Positions 37,049 to 45,683 of a DNA stretch of 64,000 bases are shown here, piece by piece. The notes beneath the pieces were generated by a model. That model did not search any database and was not told where the DNA came from. It was given only the letters and a program-made list of their open reading frames with translations. Made by a program: the position numbers and the translations under genes. The stretch is from Dyella marensis. GTDB lineage: Bacteria; Pseudomonadota; Gammaproteobacteria; Xanthomonadales; Rhodanobacteraceae. Numbering within the stretch: the first letter of the stretch is position 1; every line of letters starts with the position of its first letter. Location of the stretch: contig NZ_FONH01000004.1 of assembly GCF_900112865.1 (NCBI RefSeq), positions 62,001 through 126,000 of the forward strand, given 5' to 3'.

Positions 37049-38002
37049 ATGTATACCCAGGAACAAACCGCCCGCCTGCTTCCCGACGTGGCCCATCACG
37101 CCCAGCCGCACCTGGCCGGCGCGCTGGACTGGGTCGGCATGGACGGCATCGAGGTGCCGGTGCGCTTCGATGCCGGCGACGGCGAGCCGCAGCGGGCCAG
37201 CGCGCGGGTCGGCGCCTTCGTCAATCTGCATCGGCCGGACAAGCGCGGCATCCATATGTCGCGCCTCTACCTGCTGGTCGAACACGCGCTCAGCGCCGGA
37301 CAGCTGACCGCGGGTGCGCTGCGCGACCTGCTGCATGCCTTCCTCGAATCGCACAAGGACCTGTCCGACCGCGCCTGCCTGAGCATCCGCTTCGAGCAAC
37401 TGGTGCGCCGTCCGGCCCTGCGCAGCGGCAACAGCGGCTGGCGCGCCTATCCGGTGTGCATCGAGGCGAGCATGGTAGGCGAGGATTTCCTGCTCGAGTA
37501 CGGCACCGAAGTGGTGTACTCGAGCACCTGTCCGGCTTCGGCCGCGTTGTCGCGGCAGTTGATCCAGGACCAGTTCGCCCGGGACTTCGACGTATCGCAT
37601 CCGCTGGAGCATGCCGCCGTGCTGGCCTGGCTCGGTTCGGAGCGCGGCATCGTCGCCACGCCGCATGCGCAGCGCAGCGTGGCGCGCCTGCGCGTGCGCG
37701 TCGCCGCGGGCGGGGCGTTCCATCTGATCAAGCTGATCGACCGGGTGGAGCAGGCGCTGGGCACGCCGGTGCAGACCGCGGTCAAGCGCGAGGACGAGCA
37801 GGCCTTCGCGCTGGCCAACGGCAGTAACCTGATGTTCTGCGAGGACGCGGCGCGCCGCATCCAGAAGGCGCTGGACGCCGATGCGAACCTGGCCGATTTC
37901 CATATCCGCGTGGAGCACCAGGAAAGCCTGCATCCGCACGACGCCGTGGCCTATGCCAGCAAGGGCGTGGCCGGCGGCCTGGGTGGCGCGGCGCGCGCTT
38001 GA
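37049..38002 (+). CDS. folE2: GTP cyclohydrolase I type 2 (FolE2)
   Basis: 317 residues of the COG1469 family, which makes 7,8-dihydroneopterin triphosphate from GTP for folate. Key segments: VNLHRPDKRGIHMSRLY, VVYSSTCPASAALSRQL (metal-binding Cys) and VEHQESLHPHDAVAY. FolE2 can use metals other than zinc, so in many bacteria it serves under zinc starvation. No Zur site was recognised in the 102-bp upstream gap. GGTTTC precedes the ATG. Confidence 0.95.
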   Translation: MYTQEQTARLLPDVAHHAQPHLAGALDWVGMDGIEVPVRFDAGDGEPQRASARVGAFVNLHRPDKRGIHMSRLYLLVEHALSAGQLTAGALRDLLHAFLESHKDLSDRACLSIRFEQLVRRPALRSGNSGWRAYPVCIEASMVGEDFLLEYGTEVVYSSTCPASAALSRQLIQDQFARDFDVSHPLEHAAVLAWLGSERGIVATPHAQRSVARLRVRVAAGGAFHLIKLIDRVEQALGTPVQTAVKREDEQAFALANGSNLMFCEDAARRIQKALDADANLADFHIRVEHQESLHPHDAVAYASKGVAGGLGGAARA

Positions 38003-38022
38003 GCGTTGCTTCGCGCGAAACG

Positions 38023-38051
38023 AAAAAAGGCGCCTTCCGGCGCCTTTTTTT
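38023..38051. terminator. bidirectional terminator between folE2 and pyrC
   Basis: GGCGCC (38029-38034), loop TTCC, GGCGCC (38039-38044), flanked by six A on the left and seven T on the right. It serves both convergent genes. Confidence 0.92.
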
Positions 38052-38069
38052 CATCGGACGGTCATGGCC

Positions 38070-39407
38070 TCAGCGGTCGAACGCCAGGCGCTGGCCGCGC
38101 ACCGAGGGATCGACCCGCTGGCCGTCCCACACGCGCCGGCCGTTGACGAAGGTGCCGACGATCGAGCTGTTGAAGGTATAGCCCTCGAACGGCGACCAGC
38201 CGCACTTGGACAGCACTTCGTCGCGGCGCACGGTATGCGGCTTGTTCGGATCGACCAGGGTCAGGTCGGCCGCGTAGCCCTCGCGCAGGTAGCCGCGCTC
38301 CTTCACGTCGAACAGCTGCGCCGGCGCATGCGTCACGGCCTCGACCACGCGCTCCAGCGACAACTTGCCTTCGAACACCCGCTGCAGTGCCGCCTGCAGC
38401 GCGAACTGCACCAGCGGCAGGCCGGACGGCGCCTTGTCGTAGAGCTGCTCCTTCTCCTCCAGCAGGTGCGGGGCATGATCGGTGGCCAGCACGTCGAGGC
38501 GGCCCTCGGCCAGCGCGCGGGTGATCGCCTCGCGGTCGGCCGCGGCCTTGATCGCCGGGTTGCACTTGATCAGGAAGCCGAGCCGCTCGTAGTCGCGATC
38601 GTCGAAATGCAGGAAGTGCACGCAGGTCTCGGCGGTGATCTTCTTGCCCTTGATCGGACCGGGCTGAAACAGCGCCAGCTCGTCGGCGGTGGAGATGTGC
38701 AGCACATGCAGCCTGGTGCCGTGTTTCTGCGCCAGCGAGATGGCCAGGCGGGTCGACTTGATGCAGGCCTCGCGCGAGCGGATCAGCGGATGCTCCCGGG
38801 CGGGGATGGCGTCGCCGTACTTCTCGCGCGCCTTGGCGTGCAGCGCGTCGATCATCGGGGTGTCTTCGCAATGCGTGATGATCGGCGTGGGCGCCTCGCG
38901 GAAGATGCCGTCGAGCACGTCCGGGTCGTCCACCAGCATGTTGCCGGTGGAGGCGCCCATGAACACCTTCACGCCGGGCGCGGCCAGCGGGTCGAGCGAG
39001 CGGATCGCCTCGAGGTTGTCGTTGCTGGCGCCCATGTAGAAGGCGTAGTTGACCGCCGAGGTCTCCGCGGCGCGCGCGTACTTGGCTTCGAGTGTGTCGC
39101 GGTCCAGCGCCGGCGGCCTGGTGTTGGGCATCTCCATGTAGCTGGTGATGCCGCCGGCGGCGCAGGCGCTCGATTCGTGGGCGATGTCGGCCTTGTGGGT
39201 GAGGCCCGGTTCGCGGAAGTGCACCTGGTCGTCGATCATGCCGGGCAGCAGCCACAGGCCGGCGGCGTCGATCACCTGTTCGCCGGGGCGGGCATCCAGG
39301 TCGCCGGCGATCGTCTCGATGCGTCCGCCCTTGACCCGCAGGTCGGCATGGAAGCGGCGGCCTTCGTTGACCAGTTCGGCGTTCTTGATCAGCCAGTCAG
39401 TGGACAT
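38070..39407 (-). CDS. pyrC: dihydroorotase
   Basis: 445-residue amidohydrolase for the third step of pyrimidine synthesis. The first metal motif, usually HxH, reads [12 protein letters not shown] with Gln61 for the first His and His63 kept; this DDQVHFRE form also occurs in Bacteroidetes-type dihydroorotases. The bridging Lys is in [11 protein letters not shown], later ligands in ITHCED and LHVLHIST, and catalytic Asp in LATDHAPH. The start codon lies inside the end of yidD (11-bp overlap). Confidence 0.9.
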   Translation of the reverse strand: MSTDWLIKNAELVNEGRRFHADLRVKGGRIETIAGDLDARPGEQVIDAAGLWLLPGMIDDQVHFREPGLTHKADIAHESSACAAGGITSYMEMPNTRPPALDRDTLEAKYARAAETSAVNYAFYMGASNDNLEAIRSLDPLAAPGVKVFMGASTGNMLVDDPDVLDGIFREAPTPIITHCEDTPMIDALHAKAREKYGDAIPAREHPLIRSREACIKSTRLAISLAQKHGTRLHVLHISTADELALFQPGPIKGKKITAETCVHFLHFDDRDYERLGFLIKCNPAIKAAADREAITRALAEGRLDVLATDHAPHLLEEKEQLYDKAPSGLPLVQFALQAALQRVFEGKLSLERVVEAVTHAPAQLFDVKERGYLREGYAADLTLVDPNKPHTVRRDEVLSKCGWSPFEGYTFNSSIVGTFVNGRRVWDGQRVDPSVRGQRLAFDR

Positions 39408-39657
39408 GAGGTTCCTCGTGGTTGCGGCAGCGGCGGAAAGAGAATTGCTCGGGTACCGGATCCATGCCACCGTCGCACAGCGGCTGGCAGCGCAGCAGGC
39501 GCCAGCCGGCCAGCAGGCTGCCGCGCAGCGGACCGAAGCGCGCCACGGCGATCCGTGCATAATCCGAGCAGCTCGGATGGAACCGGCAGCGCGGACCCAG
39601 CAAGGGGCTCAACAGGCGCTTGTACAGGCCAAGCAGTAGAAGTAAGAGTCGTGTCAC
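39397..39657 (-). CDS. yidD: membrane protein insertion efficiency factor YidD
   Basis: 86 residues: [34 protein letters not shown] is the family signature, with the conserved Cys and RxxPSCSDYA. The start is GTG at 39657, chosen because YidD proteins begin right before this hydrophobic helix; ATG starts further upstream run into the dksA promoter region. YidD usually sits between rnpA and yidC. Here it overlaps pyrC. A membrane-associated helper of YidC-dependent insertion. Confidence 0.9.
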   Translation of the reverse strand: MTRLLLLLLGLYKRLLSPLLGPRCRFHPSCSDYARIAVARFGPLRGSLLAGWRLLRCQPLCDGGMDPVPEQFSFRRCRNHEEPHVH

Positions 39658-39729
39658 GAGGGTTTTACGCTGCCGAAACAGCTGGCTGTGAGGTTGGCAG
39701 AGCAGGCGTGAAGTATTCCAGATGCATGG

Positions 39730-39758
39730 TTGCCGGGGTAGGTCACATGGGCTATAAC
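39730..39758 (+). promoter_or_regulatory. sigma-70-type promoter for dksA
   Basis: TTGCCG (39730-39735), a 17-bp spacer and TATAAC (39753-39758), 33 bases upstream of the dksA start. It is the best-spaced promoter seen in the window. Confidence 0.65.
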
Positions 39759-39791
39759 ACCCGGCCGCCAAGGCCAAAATGGTGAAGGGAA

Positions 39792-40967
39792 ATGGCGAAA
39801 ACGACGCATAGTTCGACGGCTGCCAAGTCGCAGAAGGGAAAGCCTGCGGCGAAGGCCAAAGAGGTCAAGCCCAGCAAGTCGAAAGTCGCCGCCAAGGCGG
39901 CCAAGGCCGTGAAGACGACGGTCAAGAAGCCCGCCCCCAAGCCAGCGCCCGCCAAGAAGGCGGCGCCGGCCAAGAAGCCCGCGGCCAAGCAGGCACCCGT
40001 AAAGACCGCGGTCGCCAAGAAAGCGGTCCCGGCCAAGAAGCCGGTGCCCAAGCCGGCCGCGAAGAAGGCACCCGTGAAGCCAGCTCCTGTGAAGGCAGTT
40101 CCTGTGAAGTCCGCTCCTGTGAAGTCCGTTGCCGCGAAGCAGGCGACTGCCAAGTCGGTGCCGAAGAAAGTCGCGCCGCCCGCGAAGCCGGCCGCCGCCA
40201 AGAAGGCAGCGCCGCCGCCGAAGCCCGCCGCCAAGGCGGCCCCGGTGAAACCCGCCGCGCCCGCCAAGGCAGCACCGGTGGTGGCCAAGCCGGTCGCCAA
40301 GCCGGCGCTGGAAAAGAAGATCGTCGCGCCGGCTCCGGCCGCCGCGAAAGCAGCCCCGAAGCCCGTCGCCGCGCTCCCCCCGGGCAAGGTGGCGAGCGCC
40401 ATCGCCGTGGCGCCCCCCAAGGTGGCAACCGCTACCGCGCGCCATATCCCCTCCAAAAAGCAGAAGACCCCGCAGTCCTCGATGAATAGCTCCACAGCCG
40501 TACTCGACAATGGCATCACCAAGGAAGACGGGCGCTACGCCCTGCCTTCCACGACCTCCATCGACCTGCCCAAGGGCTACAAGCCCCTGGACGACGAGGA
40601 GTACATGAACCCGCGGCAGCTCGCCTACTTCCGCAACAAGCTGCGCGAATGGCGCGAGCAGTTGGTGGAAGAGTCGCGCCAGACCATGGAGAACCTCCGC
40701 GACGAGGTGCGTGACGTCGGCGACGAAGCCGAGCGCGCCACCCGCGAAACGGAGAACTCGCTGGAGCTGCGTACCCGCGATCGCTACCGCAAGCTGATCT
40801 CCAAGATCGACAAGGCCCTGCGCCGGATCGAGGAAGGCCGCTACGGTTACTGCGAAGAGACCGACGAAGAGATCGGCGTGGAGCGCCTCGAAGCGCGCCC
40901 CATCGCCACCCTCTCGCTGGACGCGCAGGAGCGCCGCGAGCATCTGCAGAAGCAGATGGGCGACTAA
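39792..40967 (+). CDS. dksA: DksA with a long Lys/Pro/Ala-rich N-terminal tail
   Basis: 391 residues, against about 150 for E. coli DksA. Residues 1 to about 230 are low-complexity repeats of KPA, KKA, PVK and AAK type, like histone H1 tails, and may bind nucleic acid. From about residue 240 it is Dks[22 protein letters not shown], a coiled coil, and [25 protein letters not shown]. Of the four zinc cysteines only Cys354 remains; the other positions are Thr357, Ser375 and Ala378. It modulates RNA polymerase with ppGpp. Own promoter and terminator. Confidence 0.92.
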   Translation: MAKTTHSSTAAKSQKGKPAAKAKEVKPSKSKVAAKAAKAVKTTVKKPAPKPAPAKKAAPAKKPAAKQAPVKTAVAKKAVPAKKPVPKPAAKKAPVKPAPVKAVPVKSAPVKSVAAKQATAKSVPKKVAPPAKPAAAKKAAPPPKPAAKAAPVKPAAPAKAAPVVAKPVAKPALEKKIVAPAPAAAKAAPKPVAALPPGKVASAIAVAPPKVATATARHIPSKKQKTPQSSMNSSTAVLDNGITKEDGRYALPSTTSIDLPKGYKPLDDEEYMNPRQLAYFRNKLREWREQLVEESRQTMENLRDEVRDVGDEAERATRETENSLELRTRDRYRKLISKIDKALRRIEEGRYGYCEETDEEIGVERLEARPIATLSLDAQERREHLQKQMGD

Positions 40968-40995
40968 GCGACGCGTTTGGTTCGATGCCGGCAAG

Positions 40996-41022
40996 GAAGC
41001 CCCGCCATCGGCGGGGCTTTTT
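40996..41022 (+). terminator. Rho-independent terminator after dksA
   Basis: AAGCCCCGCC, loop ATC, GGCGGGGCTT, then TTT. Compact and GC-rich. Confidence 0.9.
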
Positions 41023-41049
41023 GCGTGGCCGCAGGAATGACCGCCGGGC

Positions 41050-41475
41050 TCAGAGCGAGGCGGCGGCGTAGGCCTTGAGCTTGGCCAGCATCGCGGCCAG
41101 GCCATTCGAGCGGGTGGGCGAGAGATGCTTGGCCAGGCCGATCGCGTCGATGAAGCGCGGTTCGGTCTCGACGATTTCTCGTGCGGAACGGTCCGAATAC
41201 ACCCGCAGCACCAGGGCGATCAGGCCGGACACGATGGCCGAATCGCTGGTCGCGCGGAAATGCATGCGCGCGGCGTCGCCCTCGGGCACCAGCCAGACCA
41301 TCGACTGGCAGCCGTGTACACGGTAGGCCTCGGTCTTCAGTGCCTCGGGGAAGGGCGGCAGTTGCTTGCCCAGGTCGATCAGGTACTGGTAGCGCTCGGT
41401 CCAGTCGCCGAAGAAGGCGAACTCCTCGATGATGTCCTGCTGCGCCTGCCCGGCGCTGGATACGGTGGTGTTCAT
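41050..41475 (-). CDS. sufE: cysteine desulfuration protein SufE
   Basis: 141 residues. The sulfur-accepting Cys56 is in [12 protein letters not shown]; the rest ([47 protein letters not shown]) matches SufE. It takes persulfide from SufS and passes it to the SufBCD scaffold; neither is in the window. The ATG at 41475 is chosen by family length. It lies 72 bp downstream of cysS on the same strand. Confidence 0.93.
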   Translation of the reverse strand: MNTTVSSAGQAQQDIIEEFAFFGDWTERYQYLIDLGKQLPPFPEALKTEAYRVHGCQSMVWLVPEGDAARMHFRATSDSAIVSGLIALVLRVYSDRSAREIVETEPRFIDAIGLAKHLSPTRSNGLAAMLAKLKAYAAASL

Positions 41476-41547
41476 CCGCGGATTATCGCGCGTTTCGGAC
41501 GATGCCATGGCGAACAGGCGCTGTGGTCGGCGCCGGTTCGCGTCGGA

Positions 41548-42930
41548 TCAACCCTTGGCGACGCTCCAGCGCGTGCCCTGCGCGCCGTCCTCGATCACCA
41601 CGCCCATTGCGCTCAGCTCCTCGCGGATCGCATCGGCGCGCTTGAAGTCGCGCGCGGCGCGGGCGGCGCGGCGCTGTTCCAACAGGGATTCCACCTGGGC
41701 CGCGTCGACCTCGGTGGCGCCGCCGTGCTTGAACCACGCTTCCGGATCCTGCTGCAGCAGGCCGAGCAGGGCGCCGGCGCCGAGCAGGGCGGCCTTGGCC
41801 GCCGGGCGTCCGGCCGCATCGGCCTGGCGCGCGGCATCGGCCAGCTGGGAGAGCTCAGCCAGCGCCTGCGGGGTGTTGAGGTCGTCGCACAGCGCCGCTT
41901 CGACCGCGGCCGGCACCGGCAGCGGGACTTCGGGCAGGGCGACGTCGGCCAGGTCGCGCAGCACGCGGTACCAGCCGTCCAGTGTGCTGACCGCCTGGGC
42001 CACCGCGTCGTCGGACCAGTCCAGCGGCTGGCGGTAGTGGCCGCGCAGCAGCACCAGGCGCAGCGCTTCGGCCGGATGCTGCTTGAGCAGCTCATGCACC
42101 TTCAGCACGTTGCCCAGCGACTTGGACATCTTGCGGCCGTCGAAGGTGAGCATGCCGTTGTGCAGCCACCAGCGCGCGAACACCTTGCCGCCGTGCGCGC
42201 AGGTGGACTGGGCGATCTCGTTCTCGTGGTGCGGGAACTGCAGGTCGACGCCGCCGGCGTGGATGTCGATGGTGTCGCCCAGGTGCGCCTCGCACATGGC
42301 CGAGCACTCGATATGCCAGCCCGGGCGGCCGACGCCCCAGGGGCTGTCCCAGCCCGGAAGATCCGGCGTGGAGGGCTTCCACAGCACGAAGTCGCCAGGG
42401 TTCTTCTTATAGGGAGCCACTTCGACGCGGGCGCCGGCGATCAGCTCCTCAGTGTCGCGGCCGGAGAGTTCGCCATAGGCCGGGTAGCTGCCCACTTCGA
42501 ACAGCACGTGGCCCTCGGCCGCATAGGCGTGGCCGCCGGCGATCAGGCTTTCGATCATGGCGATGATCGGCTCGATGTGGGCAGTGGCCTTGGGTTCGAG
42601 GTCCGGCGGGGCGATGCCGAGGGCGGCCATGTCCTCGCGGTAGGCCTCGGTGTAGCGCTCGGTGATCTCGCTGATCGGGCAGCCGGCTTCCTTGGCCGCG
42701 GCGTTGATCTTGTCGTCCACGTCGGTGATGTTGCGGGCGTAGACCAGCCGCGGGTAATGCCGCCGCAGCAGGTTGGCCAGCACGTCGAATACCACCGGGC
42801 CGCGCGCGTTGCCGATGTGCACGTAGTTGTAGACCGTGGGGCCGCACACATACATGGTCACTCGCTGCGGATCGCGCGGGGCGAACGGCTCGGGGCGGCG
42901 GGTGAGGCTGTTGTAGAGCGTGATCGGCAT
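41548..42930 (-). CDS. cysS: cysteinyl-tRNA synthetase
   Basis: 460-residue class Ia synthetase. [19 protein letters not shown] contains the HIGH-type signature and the first zinc Cys; other ligands are in WHIECSAMC and [14 protein letters not shown] is intact ([11 protein letters not shown]). C-terminal anticodon-binding region [16 protein letters not shown]. Full length. ATG at 42930 fits the family. Confidence 0.98.
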   Translation of the reverse strand: MPITLYNSLTRRPEPFAPRDPQRVTMYVCGPTVYNYVHIGNARGPVVFDVLANLLRRHYPRLVYARNITDVDDKINAAAKEAGCPISEITERYTEAYREDMAALGIAPPDLEPKATAHIEPIIAMIESLIAGGHAYAAEGHVLFEVGSYPAYGELSGRDTEELIAGARVEVAPYKKNPGDFVLWKPSTPDLPGWDSPWGVGRPGWHIECSAMCEAHLGDTIDIHAGGVDLQFPHHENEIAQSTCAHGGKVFARWWLHNGMLTFDGRKMSKSLGNVLKVHELLKQHPAEALRLVLLRGHYRQPLDWSDDAVAQAVSTLDGWYRVLRDLADVALPEVPLPVPAAVEAALCDDLNTPQALAELSQLADAARQADAAGRPAAKAALLGAGALLGLLQQDPEAWFKHGGATEVDAAQVESLLEQRRAARAARDFKRADAIREELSAMGVVIEDGAQGTRWSVAKG

Positions 42931-43060
42931 CGGTTCCGGTCCGGTGAGGGCCGCGCGGCGCGCGGGCCAGCCGGGCATCTTAACAAGCTGTAAGCGCATC
43001 CGCTGGCTGGTCGACAATTCTAAGCATCGATTCAGAGATGTTTTGCTGCAATTCACATAA

Positions 43061-43074
43061 GCGCTACGTAGCGC
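43061..43074. promoter_or_regulatory. perfect palindrome upstream of the glycine-zipper gene
   Basis: GCGCTACGTAGCGC is a perfect 14-bp palindrome 28 bases before the start at 43102. It lies close to a TTGCTG hexamer (43044-43049) and could be an operator; no regulator can be named. Confidence 0.35.
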
Positions 43075-43101
43075 CGTGACAGTCCCCGTCGGAGGGCCGC
43101 G

Positions 43102-43632
43102 ATGAGCAAGCTGTTTATTCCCGCGCTGGTGCTGAGTCTTGCGGCCGCCAGCGTCGGTGCGCAGGACGCGCGTTACCCCAATGACGACAATACCCATTAC
43201 GGCTGGGCCGACGTACTGCGCGTGGACCCGGTCTACGGCGTCGCGCGCACCGAGGTACCCCGCCAGGAGTGTTACGACCAGCAGGTAGTCCGCCGCGAGC
43301 CGGGCTCCGGCAGCGCCGCGGGCACCATCCTGGGCGCCGTGGTCGGCGGCGTGCTCGGCAACACCGTGGGCAAGGGCGACGGCCGCCGCGCCGCCACCGT
43401 GGCCGGCGCGGTCGTCGGCGGCGCCGTAGGCAATGGCGTGTCGCGCAGCGGTGGCGGCGAGTACGAGAGCACCGAGACGCACTGCCGCCAGGTCGCCGCG
43501 GTCAGCGAGCAGCGCCGCATCATGGGTTACGACGTGGAATACCGCTATCGCGGCGAGGTCTACGTGTCGCGCCTGAACTACGACCCGGGCGAGCGCCTGC
43601 GCGTCCGGGTCAGCGTGGCCCCGGCGGACTGA
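43102..43632 (+). CDS. glycine-zipper 2TM outer-membrane-type protein
   Basis: 176 residues with a signal peptide (cleavage near VGAQD). A glycine-zipper pair ([21 protein letters not shown] and [17 protein letters not shown], about residues 71-113) resembles the Rickettsia 17-kDa surface antigen/SlyB group, followed by [11 protein letters not shown] and a beta-rich end. No lipobox is present. It probably inserts in or spans the outer membrane. Own terminator follows. Confidence 0.8.
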   Translation: MSKLFIPALVLSLAAASVGAQDARYPNDDNTHYGWADVLRVDPVYGVARTEVPRQECYDQQVVRREPGSGSAAGTILGAVVGGVLGNTVGKGDGRRAATVAGAVVGGAVGNGVSRSGGGEYESTETHCRQVAAVSEQRRIMGYDVEYRYRGEVYVSRLNYDPGERLRVRVSVAPAD

Positions 43633-43658
43633 GCGCCGGAGTCGCCGCCAGCGAGTCC

Positions 43659-43689
43659 AGCCGCCGCCTTCGGGCGGCGGTTTCTTTTT
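43659..43689 (+). terminator. Rho-independent terminator after the glycine-zipper gene
   Basis: CCGCCGCC (43661-43668), loop TTCG, GGCGGCGG (43673-43680), then TTTCTTTTT. Confidence 0.9.
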
Positions 43690-43706
43690 ATCGGACCGTT
43701 TCCCTG

Positions 43707-43735
43707 TTGCAGAGCAACGAAATTCCCGTCATGAT
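43707..43735 (+). promoter_or_regulatory. candidate promoter for the argF leader
   Basis: TTGCAG (43707-43712), a 17-bp spacer and CATGAT (43730-43735) lie just after the preceding terminator. Transcription would begin near 43742, about 19 bases before the leader frame at 43761. Confidence 0.45.
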
Positions 43736-43760
43736 GCCGATTCTTCTACCCGAGCACCTC

Positions 43761-43865
43761 ATGTCCTCAGCCGTCTATACCGCCACCGTCCTCACCAGCG
43801 CCCGCATGGCCGCTGGCATGACGTCGCGTGCGCGCCGACCGCTGGTCCGACATTCGGCCGGGTAG
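43761..43865 (+). CDS. candidate arginine-rich leader peptide of argF
   Basis: 34 codons, MSSAVYTATVLTSARMAAGM followed by an Arg-rich end (TSRARRPLVRHSAG). Arg codons fall at positions 15, 23, 25, 26 and 30; two of the last ones are CGA, a poor codon in high-GC genomes. The stop overlaps a GCCGGGT segment that can pair with the 5' arm of the terminator at 43903. An only weak GAG ribosome site is seen. Evidence is positional and structural; the peptide could also be a chance frame. Confidence 0.45.
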   Translation: MSSAVYTATVLTSARMAAGMTSRARRPLVRHSAG

Positions 43866-43929
43866 GCTGTCGCACGCGTTTCATGCGTATAGACGACAAA
43901 GGAACCCGGCCATCGCGCCGGGTTTTTTT
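43857..43929 (+). promoter_or_regulatory. candidate attenuator upstream of argF
   Basis: Two exclusive pairings exist. Terminator: AACCCGGC (43903-43910) with GCCGGGTT (43917-43924) and a run of seven T. Antiterminator: GCCGGGT (43857-43863), at the leader stop codon, with ACCCGGC (43904-43910). A ribosome waiting at the Arg codons would leave 43857-43863 free and favour the antiterminator; a ribosome at the stop would cover it and allow termination. This fills the 414-bp gap before argF together with the promoter and leader. Confidence 0.5.
43903..43929 (+). terminator. Rho-independent terminator in the argF leader
   Basis: Perfect 8-bp stem AACCCGGC/GCCGGGTT with a 6-base loop (CATCGC), followed by seven T, 117 bases upstream of the argF start. 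No accepted gene ends just before it other than the candidate leader peptide. Confidence 0.85.
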
Positions 43930-44046
43930 GTGTTTCGGTTTTGGGGTACGCAGGGGAAAACCGGCCCGGCCGGGAGTTGCTCACCGTGGTCCCGGCTGTT
44001 GCAGGATCATCGTTTCGAATACCGGATTGACTAGCAGAGACATCAC

Positions 44047-45054
44047 ATGACGCTTCGCCACTTCCTCACCACCCAGGATTACAGCCGCGCCGAGATCGAC
44101 GCCCTGCTCGAGCAGGCCGCCGCGTTCAAGCGTTCCCCGCGCGGCCAGCAGCTGGCCGGCAAGTCGGTGGCGCTGCTGTTCTTCAATCCCTCGATGCGCA
44201 CCCGCACCAGCTTCGAGCTGGGCGCGTTCCATCTCGGCGGCCATGCCATCGTGCTGGCGCCGGGCAAGGATGCCTGGCCGATCGAGTTCGACGTCGGCAC
44301 CGTGATGGACGGCGACACCGAGGAGCACATCGCCGAAGTCGCGCGCGTGCTCAGCCGCTACGTCGACCTGATCGCCGTGCGCGCCTTCCCGAAGTTCCAG
44401 GACTGGACGGTCGATCGCGAGGACCGCGTGATCAAGGCCTTCGCCCAGTACGCCAGCGTGCCGGTGATCAACATGGAGACGATCACCCATCCCTGCCAGG
44501 AACTGGCCCACGCGCTGGCCATGCAGGAACACCTCGGCAGCCTGCAGAACAAGAAGTACGTCCTCACCTGGACCTACCACCCCAAGCCGCTCAACACCGC
44601 GGTGGCCAATTCCGCCCTGCTGATCGCCACCAAGATGGGCATGGACGTGACCCTGCTGTGCCCCACGCCGGACTACGTGCTGGACGATCGCTACATGCAG
44701 GCCGGCTACGCCAACGCGCAAGCCAATGGCGGCTCGCTGCGCATCAGCCACGACATCGACGAAGCCTACAGCGGCGCCGACGTGGTCTACGCCAAGAGCT
44801 GGGGCGCGCTGCCGTTCTTCGGCCGCTGGGAACAGGAAAAACCGATCCGCGACGCGCACAAGCACTTCATCGTCGACGAGCGCAAGATGGCGCTGACCAA
44901 CAACGGTCTGTTCAGCCATTGCCTGCCGCTGCGCCGCAACGTCAAGGCCACCGACGCGGTGATGGACGCGCCGTACTGCATCGCCATCGACGAAGCCGAA
45001 AACCGCCTGCACGTGCAGAAGGCGGTGATGGCCACGCTGCTCGGCCAGCGCTGA
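44047..45054 (+). CDS. argF': N-acetylornithine carbamoyltransferase
   Basis: 335 residues. Carbamoyl-phosphate motif SMRTRT (49-54) is followed by FELGAFHLGGHAIVLAPGKDAWPIEF, the insert that marks acetylornithine rather than ornithine carbamoyltransferases, as in Xanthomonas campestris. Later motifs are HPCQELAHAL and HCLPLRRNVKATDAVMD. It makes N-acetylcitrulline in the cytosol. The deacetylase for that product is argE at 47489. A candidate attenuator lies upstream, and the stop overlaps the next gene's start. Confidence 0.95.
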   Translation: MTLRHFLTTQDYSRAEIDALLEQAAAFKRSPRGQQLAGKSVALLFFNPSMRTRTSFELGAFHLGGHAIVLAPGKDAWPIEFDVGTVMDGDTEEHIAEVARVLSRYVDLIAVRAFPKFQDWTVDREDRVIKAFAQYASVPVINMETITHPCQELAHALAMQEHLGSLQNKKYVLTWTYHPKPLNTAVANSALLIATKMGMDVTLLCPTPDYVLDDRYMQAGYANAQANGGSLRISHDIDEAYSGADVVYAKSWGALPFFGRWEQEKPIRDAHKHFIVDERKMALTNNGLFSHCLPLRRNVKATDAVMDAPYCIAIDEAENRLHVQKAVMATLLGQR

Positions 45055-45683
45055 TGTATCTGCCGCGCTCGTTCCAGGAAACGCGCGAAGCCGCCTTGCA
45101 GGCGCTGATGCGCGACTACCCGTTCGCCACGGTGGTCACTGCCGGCGCGACTGGCCTGGCCGCCAACCACCTGCCGCTGGAGCTGGTCGATGGCCGGCTG
45201 CACGGCCACGTGGCGCGCGGCAACGAGCTGGCCAAGGCGGACGGTGCGCAGGTGCTGGTGATCTTCCAGGGGCCGGACGCCTACGTCAGCCCCAACTGGT
45301 ACCCCAGCAAGCACGAGACCGGCCGCGAAGTGCCCACCTGGAACTACGCCGTGGTGCACGTGCACGGCCGCCTGCGCGTGGTCGAGGACAAGACCTGGCT
45401 GCGCGCGCTGCTCGAACGCCTCACCGACCGCCACGAAGCGGGGCAGGCGCAACCCTGGCATATCGACGACGCGCCGGCCGATCACGTCGAGAAGATGCTC
45501 GGCGCCATCGCCGGCCTGGACATCGCCATCGAGCGCATCGAAGGCAAGTTCAAGCTCAGCCAGAACCATCCCAGCCGCAATCAAGCTGGCGTGGTCGACG
45601 GCCTGCGCTCCCGCGCGCAGCGCCACGACCGCGATCTCGCTGCGCTGATGATCGCCACCAAGGAACCCGCCGATGGCGCATGA
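45054..45683 (+). CDS. PaiB-like FMN-binding protein
   Basis: 209 residues of the PaiB/FMN-binding split-barrel family: MYLPRSFQETREAALQALMRDYPFATVV, NHLPLEL, GHVARGNEL, YVSPNWYPSKHETGREVPTWNY and KFKLSQN. Although annotated as negative regulators after Bacillus PaiB, these proteins look like flavin enzymes. Start overlaps the argF' stop (TGATG) and its end overlaps the OsmC-like gene, so it is part of the arg transcript. Confidence 0.85.
   Translation: MYLPRSFQETREAALQALMRDYPFATVVTAGATGLAANHLPLELVDGRLHGHVARGNELAKADGAQVLVIFQGPDAYVSPNWYPSKHETGREVPTWNYAVVHVHGRLRVVEDKTWLRALLERLTDRHEAGQAQPWHIDDAPADHVEKMLGAIAGLDIAIERIEGKFKLSQNHPSRNQAGVVDGLRSRAQRHDRDLAALMIATKEPADGA

Noticed and set aside
39800-40450. 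Tandem DNA repeat array in dksA
   Set aside because: The bases are not exact repeats; the pattern is a low-complexity protein tail coded with varied codons.
41125-42993. 622-codon open frame opposite sufE and cysS
   Set aside because: It covers two real genes on the other strand and has no recognisable domain.
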